This document shows, in pieces, positions 20,838 to 29,402 of a stretch of DNA of 64,000 nucleotides. Each line of letters starts with the position of its first letter. Position 1 is the first letter of the stretch. The stretch lies in contig NZ_CP015348.1 of NCBI RefSeq assembly GCF_002109325.1, positions 2,047,501-2,111,500 on the forward strand, read 5' to 3'. The position numbers were made by a program, and so were the translations under genes. The notes under the pieces were generated by a model. The model searched no databases. It was not told the origin of the DNA and worked only from the letters and a program-made list of their open reading frames with translations. The DNA is from Sporosarcina ureae. Lineage in GTDB: Bacteria > Bacillota > Bacilli > Bacillales_A > Planococcaceae.

Positions 20838-21854
20838 ATGGTTAAAGATCTAACAAGTTCAAACACAGCCAGACAAAATATTATAAACAATGAATTTGCA
20901 ATAAGCGAAATAGAACAAAGTATGGGAATAAAAGGTGTCTCATTTGAAGGAAAGATAATGTTTACCAAAGAAATGCTGGCAATTTTTTATGATGTTGATA
21001 ATAGAACTATTGAACGTTATGTGGCTAGTCATTCAGAAGAATTGAAGAACAATGGTTATGAGTTATTAAGGGGAAAGAGATTGAAAAACTTTATGAGTGC
21101 GTATAGTAAAGATTTTGGTACCGACATTCATGTCGGTACCAAAACAACGGTCCTTGGTGTATTCGATTTTAGAACACTTTTAAATGTGGGTATGCTATTA
21201 GTTGAGAGTGAAAATGCAAGGGTCTTAAGACAGACGATTTTAGATATAGTAATAGATACTATCAATTCAAAGACCGGAGGGTCTACAAAGTATATAAACC
21301 AGCGTGATAGAGATTTTTTAGGCGCTTTTTTACAAGAAGAAAATTATCGAAGAGAGTTTACCGACGCATTAAATGATTGTGTTGATATGAATCAATACAA
21401 ATATGCCCTTTACACTGATAAAATATATACAAGTATTTTTAAAGAAAACGCAAAAGAATATAGAGAAATTTTAAAGTTAAAAAGTAAAGATCGAGTAAGA
21501 GATACATTTTATTCTGAGATACTAGATTTAGTGGCATCATATGAGTGTGGATTAGCAGAAAAAATTCGTAAAGAGTTTGATAATAAAGGTGCGTTGCTTA
21601 CAAATTGGGAAGTTGATAAAATCTTTAAAGATTTTGAGCAACAATCTCATTGGATACCTCTAATTACAAGTGGACGGAATAAAATGGCGAGTAGAGACTT
21701 AGCTTTAAGGGATGCATTCCATCAACAACTTGAAGAATATGTAAAACCGTTACCGAAGGATGAATACAATAGATTTTTAGGTACAGAGGCTTTGGAAATA
21801 GAAAAGTTGATGCAGGAAAATAAAGATGTCTTAAAAAGATTAAAGGAGCGATAA
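20838..21854 (+). CDS. RhuM/Bro-N-like DNA-binding protein paired with a Doc protein
   Basis: The 338-residue protein has an N-terminal winged-HTH-like part (about 35-80, FTKEMLAIFYDVDNRTIERY) and a segment FDFRTLLNVGMLLVESENARVLRQ that recalls the RhuM/KilA-N and Bro-N style. The C-terminal half is helical and unassigned. It ends three bases before the Doc-like gene, so the two form an operon, and I infer a toxin-antitoxin or defence pair with this protein as repressor/antitoxin. GGAGGA precedes the start. A 32-bp palindrome lies within the gene. Confidence 0.6.
   Translation: MVKDLTSSNTARQNIINNEFAISEIEQSMGIKGVSFEGKIMFTKEMLAIFYDVDNRTIERYVASHSEELKNNGYELLRGKRLKNFMSAYSKDFGTDIHVGTKTTVLGVFDFRTLLNVGMLLVESENARVLRQTILDIVIDTINSKTGGSTKYINQRDRDFLGAFLQEENYRREFTDALNDCVDMNQYKYALYTDKIYTSIFKENAKEYREILKLKSKDRVRDTFYSEILDLVASYECGLAEKIRKEFDNKGALLTNWEVDKIFKDFEQQSHWIPLITSGRNKMASRDLALRDAFHQQLEEYVKPLPKDEYNRFLGTEALEIEKLMQENKDVLKRLKER
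21113..21144. repeat. perfect 32-bp palindrome inside the RhuM-like gene
   Basis: The arm TTTTGGTACCGACAT is followed by TC and then its exact reverse complement. It encodes GTDIHVGTK, near residues 93-101. It could be an intragenic operator or an mRNA hairpin. Confidence 0.8.
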
Positions 21855-21857
21855 GAA

Positions 21858-22298
21858 ATGCGTTCCATAGCTTATATTTCTTTAGAAGATGCTCTTTATG
21901 TACACACTCGAACAGTGGTTAATAGTGGAGGAGGTATGGATCAATGTATAGATTCTAATAGATTGGATAGCATACTAACACACATTCAAAATGATGATTA
22001 CTATCCCAATATTGAAGATAAATTAGCGCATTTATTTTTTTGTGTTTGTAAATTCCATTGTTTTGCAGATGGAAATAAAAGACTAGCTATAACACTGTCC
22101 ACTCAATTTTTATTGATAAATGGATACATGTATATAGCTAAAGACTTTATAGGTAAAACTGAGAATATTAGTTTTCATGTGGCAGCAGGTAATATTAATA
22201 AAGAATTATTACACGAGATATTTTCCTTAATGTTAATAGGAGAATATGATAATAATGAAGAAATAAAGATAAAACTGTATGAAGCGATTCGGGTCTAG
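21858..22298 (+). CDS. Doc-type Fic-fold protein
   Basis: The 146-residue protein carries HCFADGNKRLA (about residues 66-76), matching the Doc variant of the Fic motif (HxFx[DN][AG]NKR). Phage P1 Doc uses this motif to phosphorylate EF-Tu and arrest translation. Length and fold (about six helices) fit Doc. The ribosome site AAAGGAG lies in the end of the upstream gene. A strong terminator follows, so this is the last gene of a two-gene unit. Confidence 0.82.
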   Translation: MRSIAYISLEDALYVHTRTVVNSGGGMDQCIDSNRLDSILTHIQNDDYYPNIEDKLAHLFFCVCKFHCFADGNKRLAITLSTQFLLINGYMYIAKDFIGKTENISFHVAAGNINKELLHEIFSLMLIGEYDNNEEIKIKLYEAIRV

Positions 22299-22332
22299 TA
22301 ATAAGAATACGAACTTTTAAAATCACAAGCTT

Positions 22333-22378
22333 AAGCCCATCCTCAATACTATTGAAGATGGACTTGGGCTTTTTTTTA
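22333..22378 (+). terminator. terminator of the RhuM-like/doc operon
   Basis: AAGCCCATC pairs with GATGGACTTGGGCTT (one bulge) and runs into T8. Confidence 0.85.
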
Positions 22379-22485
22379 CATTCTAATTCTTTAATCTATT
22401 GTAAGCGTCAAATAGTGAACACATATTAATAGAAGAAGATTCGTGAGATACTCCTCCCATAGAACACATTTTGGGAGGTATTTAT

Positions 22486-22791
22486 TTGAAAAGAAAAGAG
22501 AAAGAAGCATACTGGTCTGCGAAGATCGATGAATATCAAAACAGTGGACTAGCGCTTTCTGAATGGTGTGAAACTGCAGAGGTTGCCGTGCACAATATGA
22601 AGTATTGGCTAAGGAAGCAGTCACCAGTTAATCATACCGCACGTCAGGAGACCAGTTGGGTCTCCTGTGTAGTGGAAGAATCGATAGAGAACTCGATTTC
22701 CTTGAAAGTAAATCATGTGGATATCGAGGTGACAAGTGGCTATGATGAAACTCTGTTACTTCAAGTGATCCGGACGCTACGTCAGATATGA
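22486..22791 (+). CDS. tnpA: IS66 TnpA-type HTH protein (copy 2)
   Basis: Identical in sequence to the copy 1 protein (HTH at SGLALSEWCETAE). TTG 22486 follows GGGAGG (22473-22478). It overlaps the next gene by four bases. Confidence 0.85.
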   Translation: MKRKEKEAYWSAKIDEYQNSGLALSEWCETAEVAVHNMKYWLRKQSPVNHTARQETSWVSCVVEESIENSISLKVNHVDIEVTSGYDETLLLQVIRTLRQI

Positions 22792-23144
22792 TGAATGATC
22801 GCGCCGTTGGGCGCGTCTATCTGGCTGCTGGTCCGACAGATCTTCGGAAGTCGATTGACGGACTAGCTGTCATTGTCCAAGAGCTGTTCCAACTTGATCC
22901 TTTCTCCAAAGCACTTTTTGTCTTCTGTAATCGGAAGAGAGATAAACTCAAGATTCTATTCTGGGATCACAATGGATTCTGGCTCTATTACCGAAGACTC
23001 GAGAAAGGGCTGTTCGATTGGCCGGATCTTGAGTCTGTTCAACCACTTTCCATTTCGAGCCGACAGTTGAACTGGCTCCTGGATGGGTTACCGTTGAACC
23101 AACGTGACGCACACCCTTCAGTCTCGGCGAAAAAAGTAATTTGA
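22788..23144 (+). CDS. tnpB: IS66 Orf2, TnpB type (copy 2)
   Basis: The 118-residue protein is identical to the copy 1 product and carries the AAGPTDLRKSIDG signature. It is translationally coupled to tnpA. Confidence 0.95.
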   Translation: MMNDRAVGRVYLAAGPTDLRKSIDGLAVIVQELFQLDPFSKALFVFCNRKRDKLKILFWDHNGFWLYYRRLEKGLFDWPDLESVQPLSISSRQLNWLLDGLPLNQRDAHPSVSAKKVI

Positions 23145-23183
23145 GTCTACTCCTTGGAATAATTTTATGCTATTATTGTTCCT

Positions 23184-24770
23184 ATGAGAAAACCAGACAA
23201 GAAAACCCAACTTACAATTGAAGAGCTCGAGAAGAAGAACGAACAACTCGAGCAAGAGAAGAAAAAGCTTGAGGCTCAGATGGAATGGTACAAGCAACAG
23301 TTCACTCTACTCCAACAGAAACGCTTCGGAACTTCTAGTGAGAAGACGAACAAGGACCAGTTTGAATTACCGTTGTTCAATGAGGCAGAAGTTTCTTCAG
23401 CGATCCTTCTTGTAGAGCCTACGCTTGAGACGATAAACTATACACGCAAGAAGAGAATCGGACGTGCAGATAAGTTGAAAGACCTGCCGGTCGAGATGAT
23501 TCACTATGACCTCTCTGATTCGGAGAAGGTCTGTTTAGAATGCGATCATTCCATGCACGAGATGAGCACACAGATACGCAAAGAACTGAAGATCATCCCG
23601 GCGCAAGTAACAGTTGTCGAACATGTACAGCATATCTACAGTTGCCGTCATTGTGAAGAACATGCGATCAAAACACCTATTAAGAAAGCTGAGATGCCGA
23701 ACCCGGTGATCCCGAAGGGATTAGCGTCTCCATCTGCCATTGCATACGTGATGACGCAGAAGTTTGCTGATGGGCTTCCTCTTTATCGACAAGAGAAACA
23801 ACTCGAACGGATGGGCATTCCATTGAATCGACAGACGTTATCGAACTGGATGCTTTCGAGTACGACGCGATGGCTCAAGCCGTTCTATGATGAACTCTAT
23901 CGTCGTCTTCGTGAGGAAAAGGTTCTCCATGCGGACGAAACTGTCCTGCAAGTTCTCGACGAACCAGGGAAAAGGGCGGAATCAAAATCCTATATGTGGC
24001 TTTATCGGACAGGTAGAGACTCTAAGACACCGATCGTACTCTTTGATTATCAAGCAAGTCGTGCCAAAGAGAATCCGCAAAAGTTTTTAAAAGGCTACCA
24101 GGGTTATCTCCATGTGGATGGCTATGCAGCCTACGAGTCTATTCAAAATGTGGAGCTCGCTGGCTGCTGGGCCCATGCTCGCCGTAAATTCGATGAGGCA
24201 CTCAAGGCATTAAAAGGTGCGCCAGCTGGTGCAGGTCGAACGACGGTCGCTAAAAAGGGACTCGATTTCTGCAACCGATTGTTCGCAATTGAACGCAAGA
24301 CGAAAGATAAAATGCCTGAAGAACGACTTGAAATAAGGAAAAACGACAGTCAGCCTGTGCTGGATGATTTTTTGGTATGGCTAAAAGAACAAAAAGAAAT
24401 TGTCGCTCCGAAGACTGCAACTGGGACTGCCATCTCCTATACGCTTAAACAATGGCCTAAACTGATAACATTTATGAAAGATGGTCGTATCGAGATCGAC
24501 AATAATCGAGCAGAGCGATCAATAAAACCTTTCGTAATCGGTAGAAAAAACTGGCTTTTTGCAGTTTCCACAAGAGGTGCTACTTCAAGTGCAATCGCCT
24601 ATAGTCTCGTAGAGACCGCAAAAGAGAATGGCATAAACCCCTTCTTCTACCTGCAGTTCCTTTTCGAAGAACTTCCTCAACGTAATCTTGAAAAAATCGA
24701 GGAGTTTGAAGACTTGATGCCTTGGTCGAAGACCTTACCAAAGAATTGTTATATCCAGTCAAAGAAATAG
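23184..24770 (+). CDS. tnpC: IS66 transposase, TnpC type (copy 2)
   Basis: The 528-residue DDE transposase has the same domains as copy 1 (coil, zinc-binding segment, HADETVLQV, HVDGYAAYE, NNRAERSIKP). It is full length and open. Four residue differences from copy 1 show the copies are recent relatives. A hairpin just after the stop (24773-24815, CCCCGAAGAATC against GATTCTTTGGGG) probably terminates transcription at the IS edge. Confidence 0.95.
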   Translation: MRKPDKKTQLTIEELEKKNEQLEQEKKKLEAQMEWYKQQFTLLQQKRFGTSSEKTNKDQFELPLFNEAEVSSAILLVEPTLETINYTRKKRIGRADKLKDLPVEMIHYDLSDSEKVCLECDHSMHEMSTQIRKELKIIPAQVTVVEHVQHIYSCRHCEEHAIKTPIKKAEMPNPVIPKGLASPSAIAYVMTQKFADGLPLYRQEKQLERMGIPLNRQTLSNWMLSSTTRWLKPFYDELYRRLREEKVLHADETVLQVLDEPGKRAESKSYMWLYRTGRDSKTPIVLFDYQASRAKENPQKFLKGYQGYLHVDGYAAYESIQNVELAGCWAHARRKFDEALKALKGAPAGAGRTTVAKKGLDFCNRLFAIERKTKDKMPEERLEIRKNDSQPVLDDFLVWLKEQKEIVAPKTATGTAISYTLKQWPKLITFMKDGRIEIDNNRAERSIKPFVIGRKNWLFAVSTRGATSSAIAYSLVETAKENGINPFFYLQFLFEELPQRNLEKIEEFEDLMPWSKTLPKNCYIQSKK

Positions 24771-24867
24771 AAAATGCCCCGAAGAATCTTTAATCGATTC
24801 TTTGGGGCATTTTCTTTTATATGAAACAACGTGTTCATTTTTTGACGCTTACAATCTATTTACGTAG

Positions 24868-25419
24868 TTACTTTATATACTTGTCGTGTATGTTACTTTC
24901 ATAATTCTTTACTAAGATTTTCCCCATATTAAATAACTGCTTCCAATCTTCATCAATAACTATTTCATTTATCAAATCTAATTTTCCCAGAGCTTGATAA
25001 ACATCTTTAAGATCTACTATCTCTTCATTGCAATTCTTATCAGCAATAGTAGAAAATAACGTTGTGAATTTCTTGAATTCATTGTCAAATAAATTGCTCT
25101 TTACTAATATGAAGTTATCTTCGTCTCCCTTAGAGATAAGTGGAACTTCGATATCTATTACTTTTCGTAAGTAATAGAAGACAGAATCGAGTTCAGGAGA
25201 CTTTTTAAGTACTATTATAGAATAAAGTGAAAACTCGGTAGTATCAAAGAAGTAAAGAGAACGATACAATACATATATTTCTTCTACTTCTTTTAAAATC
25301 TCTTTAGTGATAATGTTCTGCATTTCTTTTCTGTTGTTTAAGTACTCTTTCAACTGGCTAGGTAAATCCATATTAGCAATGATTGTTGAAAAGTCCTTCA
25401 CCAGTCTCCCCTCTTCCAT
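24868..25419 (-). CDS. uncharacterised protein
   Basis: I do not recognise this 183-residue, acidic, largely helical protein. It has no membrane segments, no cysteine clusters and no catalytic motif. Its stop lies 16 bases outside IS66 copy 2, so it is not truncated. It is divergent from the C-protein gene and may share its regulatory region. The start is uncertain: ATG 25419 has no ribosome site, whereas GTG 25401 follows AGAGGGGAG closely. It may belong to the neighbouring restriction-modification module. Confidence 0.5.
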   Translation of the reverse strand: MEEGRLVKDFSTIIANMDLPSQLKEYLNNRKEMQNIITKEILKEVEEIYVLYRSLYFFDTTEFSLYSIIVLKKSPELDSVFYYLRKVIDIEVPLISKGDEDNFILVKSNLFDNEFKKFTTLFSTIADKNCNEEIVDLKDVYQALGKLDLINEIVIDEDWKQLFNMGKILVKNYESNIHDKYIK

Positions 25420-25466
25420 AATTAGATTAATAATAAATTTATTATAGCATATATATACGTTGTGCA

Positions 25467-25491
25467 GACTATAGTCCGTGGACTGAATGTC
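25467..25491 (+). promoter_or_regulatory. C-protein operator (C-box)
   Basis: GACTATAGTC (25467-25476), then CGTG, then GACTGAATGTC (25481-25491) closely match the GACT-AGTC half-site pairs with a CCGTG centre known as controller-protein operators in restriction-modification systems. It lies 44 bases upstream of the small HTH gene, where C-protein autoregulation acts. Confidence 0.75.
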
Positions 25492-25534
25492 ACATTTCTT
25501 TAAGTATTAAAAGAAAAGGAATGTGGTGTGGTTC

Positions 25535-25759
25535 ATGGAAATTGAAGTGGCTTTTGGAAGTGTATTGAAGAATTTTAGAATTGAAAAATCATTATCTCAA
25601 GAAGCACTTGCTCATCTATGCGAATTAGATAGAACATATATTAGTCTTATGGAAAGAGGAAAAAGAAATCCAACTTTGAATACTGTTTTTGCATTAGCAA
25701 AAGGGCTAGATGTTTTACCGAGTGCTCTTGTAATAGCAACTCAAGAAGTATTAAGTTAA
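25535..25759 (+). CDS. XRE-family controller (C) protein of the restriction-modification system
   Basis: The product of about 74 residues is a single XRE helix-turn-helix domain (LSQEALAHLCELDRTYISLM then ERGKRNPTL). Size and sequence are typical of C proteins, which activate then repress their own gene and delay restriction until host DNA is methylated. The C-box just upstream supports this. Starts are ambiguous: GTG 25526 is spaced well from AAAAGGA, but ATG 25535 gives the usual C-protein length. Confidence 0.8.
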   Translation: MEIEVAFGSVLKNFRIEKSLSQEALAHLCELDRTYISLMERGKRNPTLNTVFALAKGLDVLPSALVIATQEVLS

Positions 25760-25911
25760 GTAAAATAGAGTATCTGTCTAATTAAATTATAATATATTAT
25801 TATAGTTAGGAATTTCAGATGACATATAGTATGTTAGAATTTTATTATCGGAAAATTAATAATAGTATATAGATGTTCTATTCTATTTTGCTGCTAGTTA
25901 TATATCATACT

Positions 25912-25966
25912 GAAATAGAAATAGAAATAGAAATAGAAATAGAAATAGAAATAGAAATAGAAATAG
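25912..25966. repeat. hexanucleotide repeat (GAAATA)9 in front of the RM gene
   Basis: Nine perfect copies of GAAATA plus one extra base end in the ribosome site (GGAGAG) of the gene starting at 25980. Perfect arrays of this length expand and contract by slippage. Steps of six change promoter-to-ribosome-site spacing, not reading frame. The array could also bind a regulator or bend the DNA. Confidence 0.9.
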
Positions 25967-25979
25967 GAGAGATGAGATC

Positions 25980-28900
25980 TTGCAGAACTATATATTTAAC
26001 CGCAAATATATAAAAGAAAATCTTGCTCGTTGGAATACTGCTAATATCGATAAGTTCAGTGAAAAACATAAAATAATAAAAAATTGGAATTACTCTCTTA
26101 CTCAAAGTAATTTAACTAAGACAAAAGAGGTATCCATTCAAGGAGATTTTCTGTCTCAAATATTCACAGAAGTACTTGGTTATAATGGGCGTATAGGGAA
26201 GAAAATATGGAATATTCAGGCTGAAAAAACAACTGAAGTGGATGGAACTGTTGCTGACGGTTCTTTAGGATTTTATTCTGACACTATTAGTGATACTAGA
26301 GTTGTCATTGAACTCAAAGACGCAAGGACTGATTTAGATACAAAGCAAAAAAGGAGTAATAGTCAATCTCCTGTTGAACAAGCTTTTTCATATCAATATA
26401 AGCATCGTAATTGTAAGTGGGTCATTGTTTCTAATTTCAAAGAAATAAGACTATACAATTCCTCAACTATGACTGAATATGAGCAGTTTTTAATAGAAGA
26501 CTTAGCAGCTGATGAAGATGAATTTATAAAATTTTATCACCTTTTAAGCTTTGAAAATTTAATAAATCGCGATGGATCTTCTTTCGTAGATGAGTTACAC
26601 GCGAAAAATGAAATTGAAGAACTTAACATATCAGAGGCGTTTTACAAAGAGTATAAAATTGCTAGACAAAGACTTTATCAACATCTTGTAGATGAAAATA
26701 AAGAGATCAATGAAATCACCCTCTTAGAAAAGACACAAAAGATATTAGATAGATTTATTTTTATATGTTTTTGTGAAGACAACAAATTGTTGCCAACTAA
26801 TGTTTTTAGACAGTTAGTACAAACAGCAAAATCGTCTTACGAGTTCAGTGATCAGAGAATATGGAGTCAGTTAAAAGGTCTGTTCTCATCTATCGACAAA
26901 GGTAACCAACCAATGAATATCAATCGTTTTAATGGTGGATTATTTAAGGAAGACGATGTTCTAGATAGATTAATTATTAAAGACACTATTTTCTATTTAT
27001 TCGAAAAAATTACTGATTATGATTTTGACTCAGAACTGGATGTAAATCTACTAGGTCATATTTTCGAACAATCTATAGCAGATATTGAAGAACTAAAAGC
27101 TGAAATACGTGGTGAGGATTTTGATAAAACTAAGAGTAAACAAAAAAAGGAAGGCGTATTTTATACCCCTCCATTCGTAACCCAGTTTATTGTAAGAAGA
27201 ACTATTGGGGAATGGTTTGAACAAAAGCGTATCGATCTTGGAGAAAATGAATTAATAGAGTTGACTGAAGAAGATTTCCGAAAACAAGCAGAGAAAAATA
27301 AAAATAAAAGAATTAAAAAGAAAACCAATCTAGAGAAACACGTCGACTTCTATGTCAGATTGCAAGAAGCAATACGAGAAATAAAAATTTTAGATCCAGC
27401 TTGTGGGTCTGGAGCATTTTTAAATGCTGCGTTTGACTATTTACATCAAGTAGGTACTGAAGTTAGTAGTAAAATTGAAGAACTAACAAGAATACCCGAT
27501 CTATTTGCTTTAGATAAGCACATTTTGAAATATAATTTATACGGTGTGGATTTAAACAAAGAAAGTATTGAGATTACAAAATTATCTCTGTGGTTAAAAA
27601 CGGCTAATAAACGTGATCCTTTAACATCTCTAGATGAAAATATCCTTTGTGGAAATTCGGTTGTTAATGATTCCGACTACGACGCTAATCCATTTGATTG
27701 GCAATCTTCATTTAAAGATGTATTTGATAATGGAGGATTTGATATCGTAATAGGAAATCCTCCTTATGTAAGACAAGAGTTAATTGTCGGTATTAAAAAA
27801 CATCTAAGTAAGGAGTTTAAAGAGACATACCATGGTAGGGCCGACTTATACGTATATTTCTTTGAAAAGGCTTTTCAAGTATTAAAACCTGGTGGCAAAA
27901 TGGGCTATATATGTTCATCGAAATATACGACAACAACTTATGGATATCCATTAAAATCTTATCTCTTAGAAAATGCTAGAATTCGTTATTTTATGGATTT
28001 TGATGATCTTGACGTGTTTAAAGGTATTATTGCATACCCTTCAATCTTTATTGCAGATAAGGAAAAAGGATTTAAAGACCATGAAATCAAGTACTGTCAC
28101 TTCGAGGAGTTAGATATTGCTTTAGATTCTTACTTTGAAAAGAACTGGAGACCGTATCAACAATCAGACATGGTACCAGATACGTGGAATTTCTTGGAGA
28201 GTAACATATACGCATTAAATGAAAAGCTTCTTACTAAGTATGACACCTTGGGAAATATTCTTGGAAAACCAAATGCCGGAATAAAAACTGGAAGAAATCC
28301 TGCATATATATTATCTAATCAGCAGGCAAAAGAATTGATAGAAAAAGACGAGGTAAATAAAGAGATTATAAAACCTTATATGAATGGAAAGGATGTCAAA
28401 CCTTATCAAGCAGCTCCAAAACATTCAATTATATTTCCATATGTAGAGAATAAAGAAAAAGGCGAACTCGAACTTGTTAATATAGAGGATTATCCTTTAG
28501 TTGAACAACACCTTGCTCAGTTTAAAGAAAAACTAGAGGCAAGAGCGATTATTAAAGACGGTTTAGAAAGTGGTATGAAGATGTGGTACGAATACCAGCA
28601 AATGAACAAATCTTTTTCGTTCGACAAAGTTTATATAACTTATCCTGACATTGCTAACCGCAGTTCCTTTGCTTTGACGAAAGGAGCTGTCTTAGATATG
28701 ACATTATTTTGGATAGAAACCAAAGAACCTTATCGAGAGTTAGCTATTTTAAACTCATCAATATTTAATTTTCTATTTAATTTAGTCTCAACAGATGCAA
28801 AGGGTGGGTACAAACGATTCAAGAATACTTTTATGACGAGGATACCATATATAAACGTCGGAACAGATCAAAGTCTTGGCCGACTAGTTAAAGACAGTAT

Positions 28901-29219
28901 GAAGCATTCTATATTAGAATCGAGATTCCAAGATAGTGTATTGTCATTTGTTACAGAGAAATTTGGAATACAAAATGTAAATGAAAAAATGGAGAAGTGG
29001 TTCTCAATTCCGTCCCAAGAGTTTGTAAAAGAGCTGAACAAACAAAAAATCAAACTATCACAAAATGATGAGTTTTATCTTTTTGAATTATTTGAAACAA
29101 AAAAAGCTGAACTTAATAAGATACAAGAGGATGGGGAGCTATTGCATAGTGAAATTAATAAAGAAGTAGTAAAACTGTATGGTCTTACTGAAGAGGAGAA
29201 GAGCTTTATAGTTCTTTAA
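25980..29219 (+). CDS. type IIG restriction-modification enzyme (Eco57I-like)
   Basis: The 1,079-residue protein fuses a PD-(D/E)xK nuclease (VVIELKDA near residue 109), a helical linker, an adenine methyltransferase with motif I DPACGSGAFL (about 471-480) and motif IV GNPPY (about 590), and a C-terminal target-recognition domain (from about 730). It should both cut and methylate DNA from one polypeptide. The start is TTG 25980, spaced nine bases from GGAGAG; a short ATG frame at 25972 overlaps it. Regulation is likely by the C protein and the hexanucleotide array. No separate specificity or methyltransferase gene is present. Confidence 0.88.
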   Translation: MQNYIFNRKYIKENLARWNTANIDKFSEKHKIIKNWNYSLTQSNLTKTKEVSIQGDFLSQIFTEVLGYNGRIGKKIWNIQAEKTTEVDGTVADGSLGFYSDTISDTRVVIELKDARTDLDTKQKRSNSQSPVEQAFSYQYKHRNCKWVIVSNFKEIRLYNSSTMTEYEQFLIEDLAADEDEFIKFYHLLSFENLINRDGSSFVDELHAKNEIEELNISEAFYKEYKIARQRLYQHLVDENKEINEITLLEKTQKILDRFIFICFCEDNKLLPTNVFRQLVQTAKSSYEFSDQRIWSQLKGLFSSIDKGNQPMNINRFNGGLFKEDDVLDRLIIKDTIFYLFEKITDYDFDSELDVNLLGHIFEQSIADIEELKAEIRGEDFDKTKSKQKKEGVFYTPPFVTQFIVRRTIGEWFEQKRIDLGENELIELTEEDFRKQAEKNKNKRIKKKTNLEKHVDFYVRLQEAIREIKILDPACGSGAFLNAAFDYLHQVGTEVSSKIEELTRIPDLFALDKHILKYNLYGVDLNKESIEITKLSLWLKTANKRDPLTSLDENILCGNSVVNDSDYDANPFDWQSSFKDVFDNGGFDIVIGNPPYVRQELIVGIKKHLSKEFKETYHGRADLYVYFFEKAFQVLKPGGKMGYICSSKYTTTTYGYPLKSYLLENARIRYFMDFDDLDVFKGIIAYPSIFIADKEKGFKDHEIKYCHFEELDIALDSYFEKNWRPYQQSDMVPDTWNFLESNIYALNEKLLTKYDTLGNILGKPNAGIKTGRNPAYILSNQQAKELIEKDEVNKEIIKPYMNGKDVKPYQAAPKHSIIFPYVENKEKGELELVNIEDYPLVEQHLAQFKEKLEARAIIKDGLESGMKMWYEYQQMNKSFSFDKVYITYPDIANRSSFALTKGAVLDMTLFWIETKEPYRELAILNSSIFNFLFNLVSTDAKGGYKRFKNTFMTRIPYINVGTDQSLGRLVKDSMKHSILESRFQDSVLSFVTEKFGIQNVNEKMEKWFSIPSQEFVKELNKQKIKLSQNDEFYLFELFETKKAELNKIQEDGELLHSEINKEVVKLYGLTEEEKSFIVL

Positions 29220-29402
29220 AATTCTCTGATTATTAAAGGTAATGTATTTGATGATAATCAACAAGAATTATCATTTCATAACTTCTGGATAAATCTAAAA
29301 AGATTTCAGAAATGAAGACGTTATACCTTAAATATAAGTTAGATCAATCATTTATAAAGTCTTTTTACTACAATTAGATTATCTTAAGTAGGAGAGATGC
29401 AA

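Larger units (their letters stand above)
22401..24852 (+). mobile_element. IS66-family insertion sequence, copy 2
   Basis: The copy is 2,452 bp long with the same ends as copy 1 and an 8-bp target duplication AATCTATT (22393-22400 and 24853-24860). It points rightward, inverted relative to copy 1. The two copies enclose 5.1 kb holding the third recombinase, the TnpC-like gene and the doc operon. Because each copy has its own matching duplicate, they inserted independently and do not form a composite transposon. Confidence 0.95.

Noticed and set aside
14794..24860. Composite transposon formed by the two IS66 copies
   Set aside because: Each copy has its own perfect 8-bp duplicate (GTTATTAA and AATCTATT), so they inserted separately.
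25905..26105. Minus-strand frame encoding a Ser-Ile repeat
   Set aside because: It is the reverse reading of the GAAATA array plus the start of the RM gene; no ribosome site.
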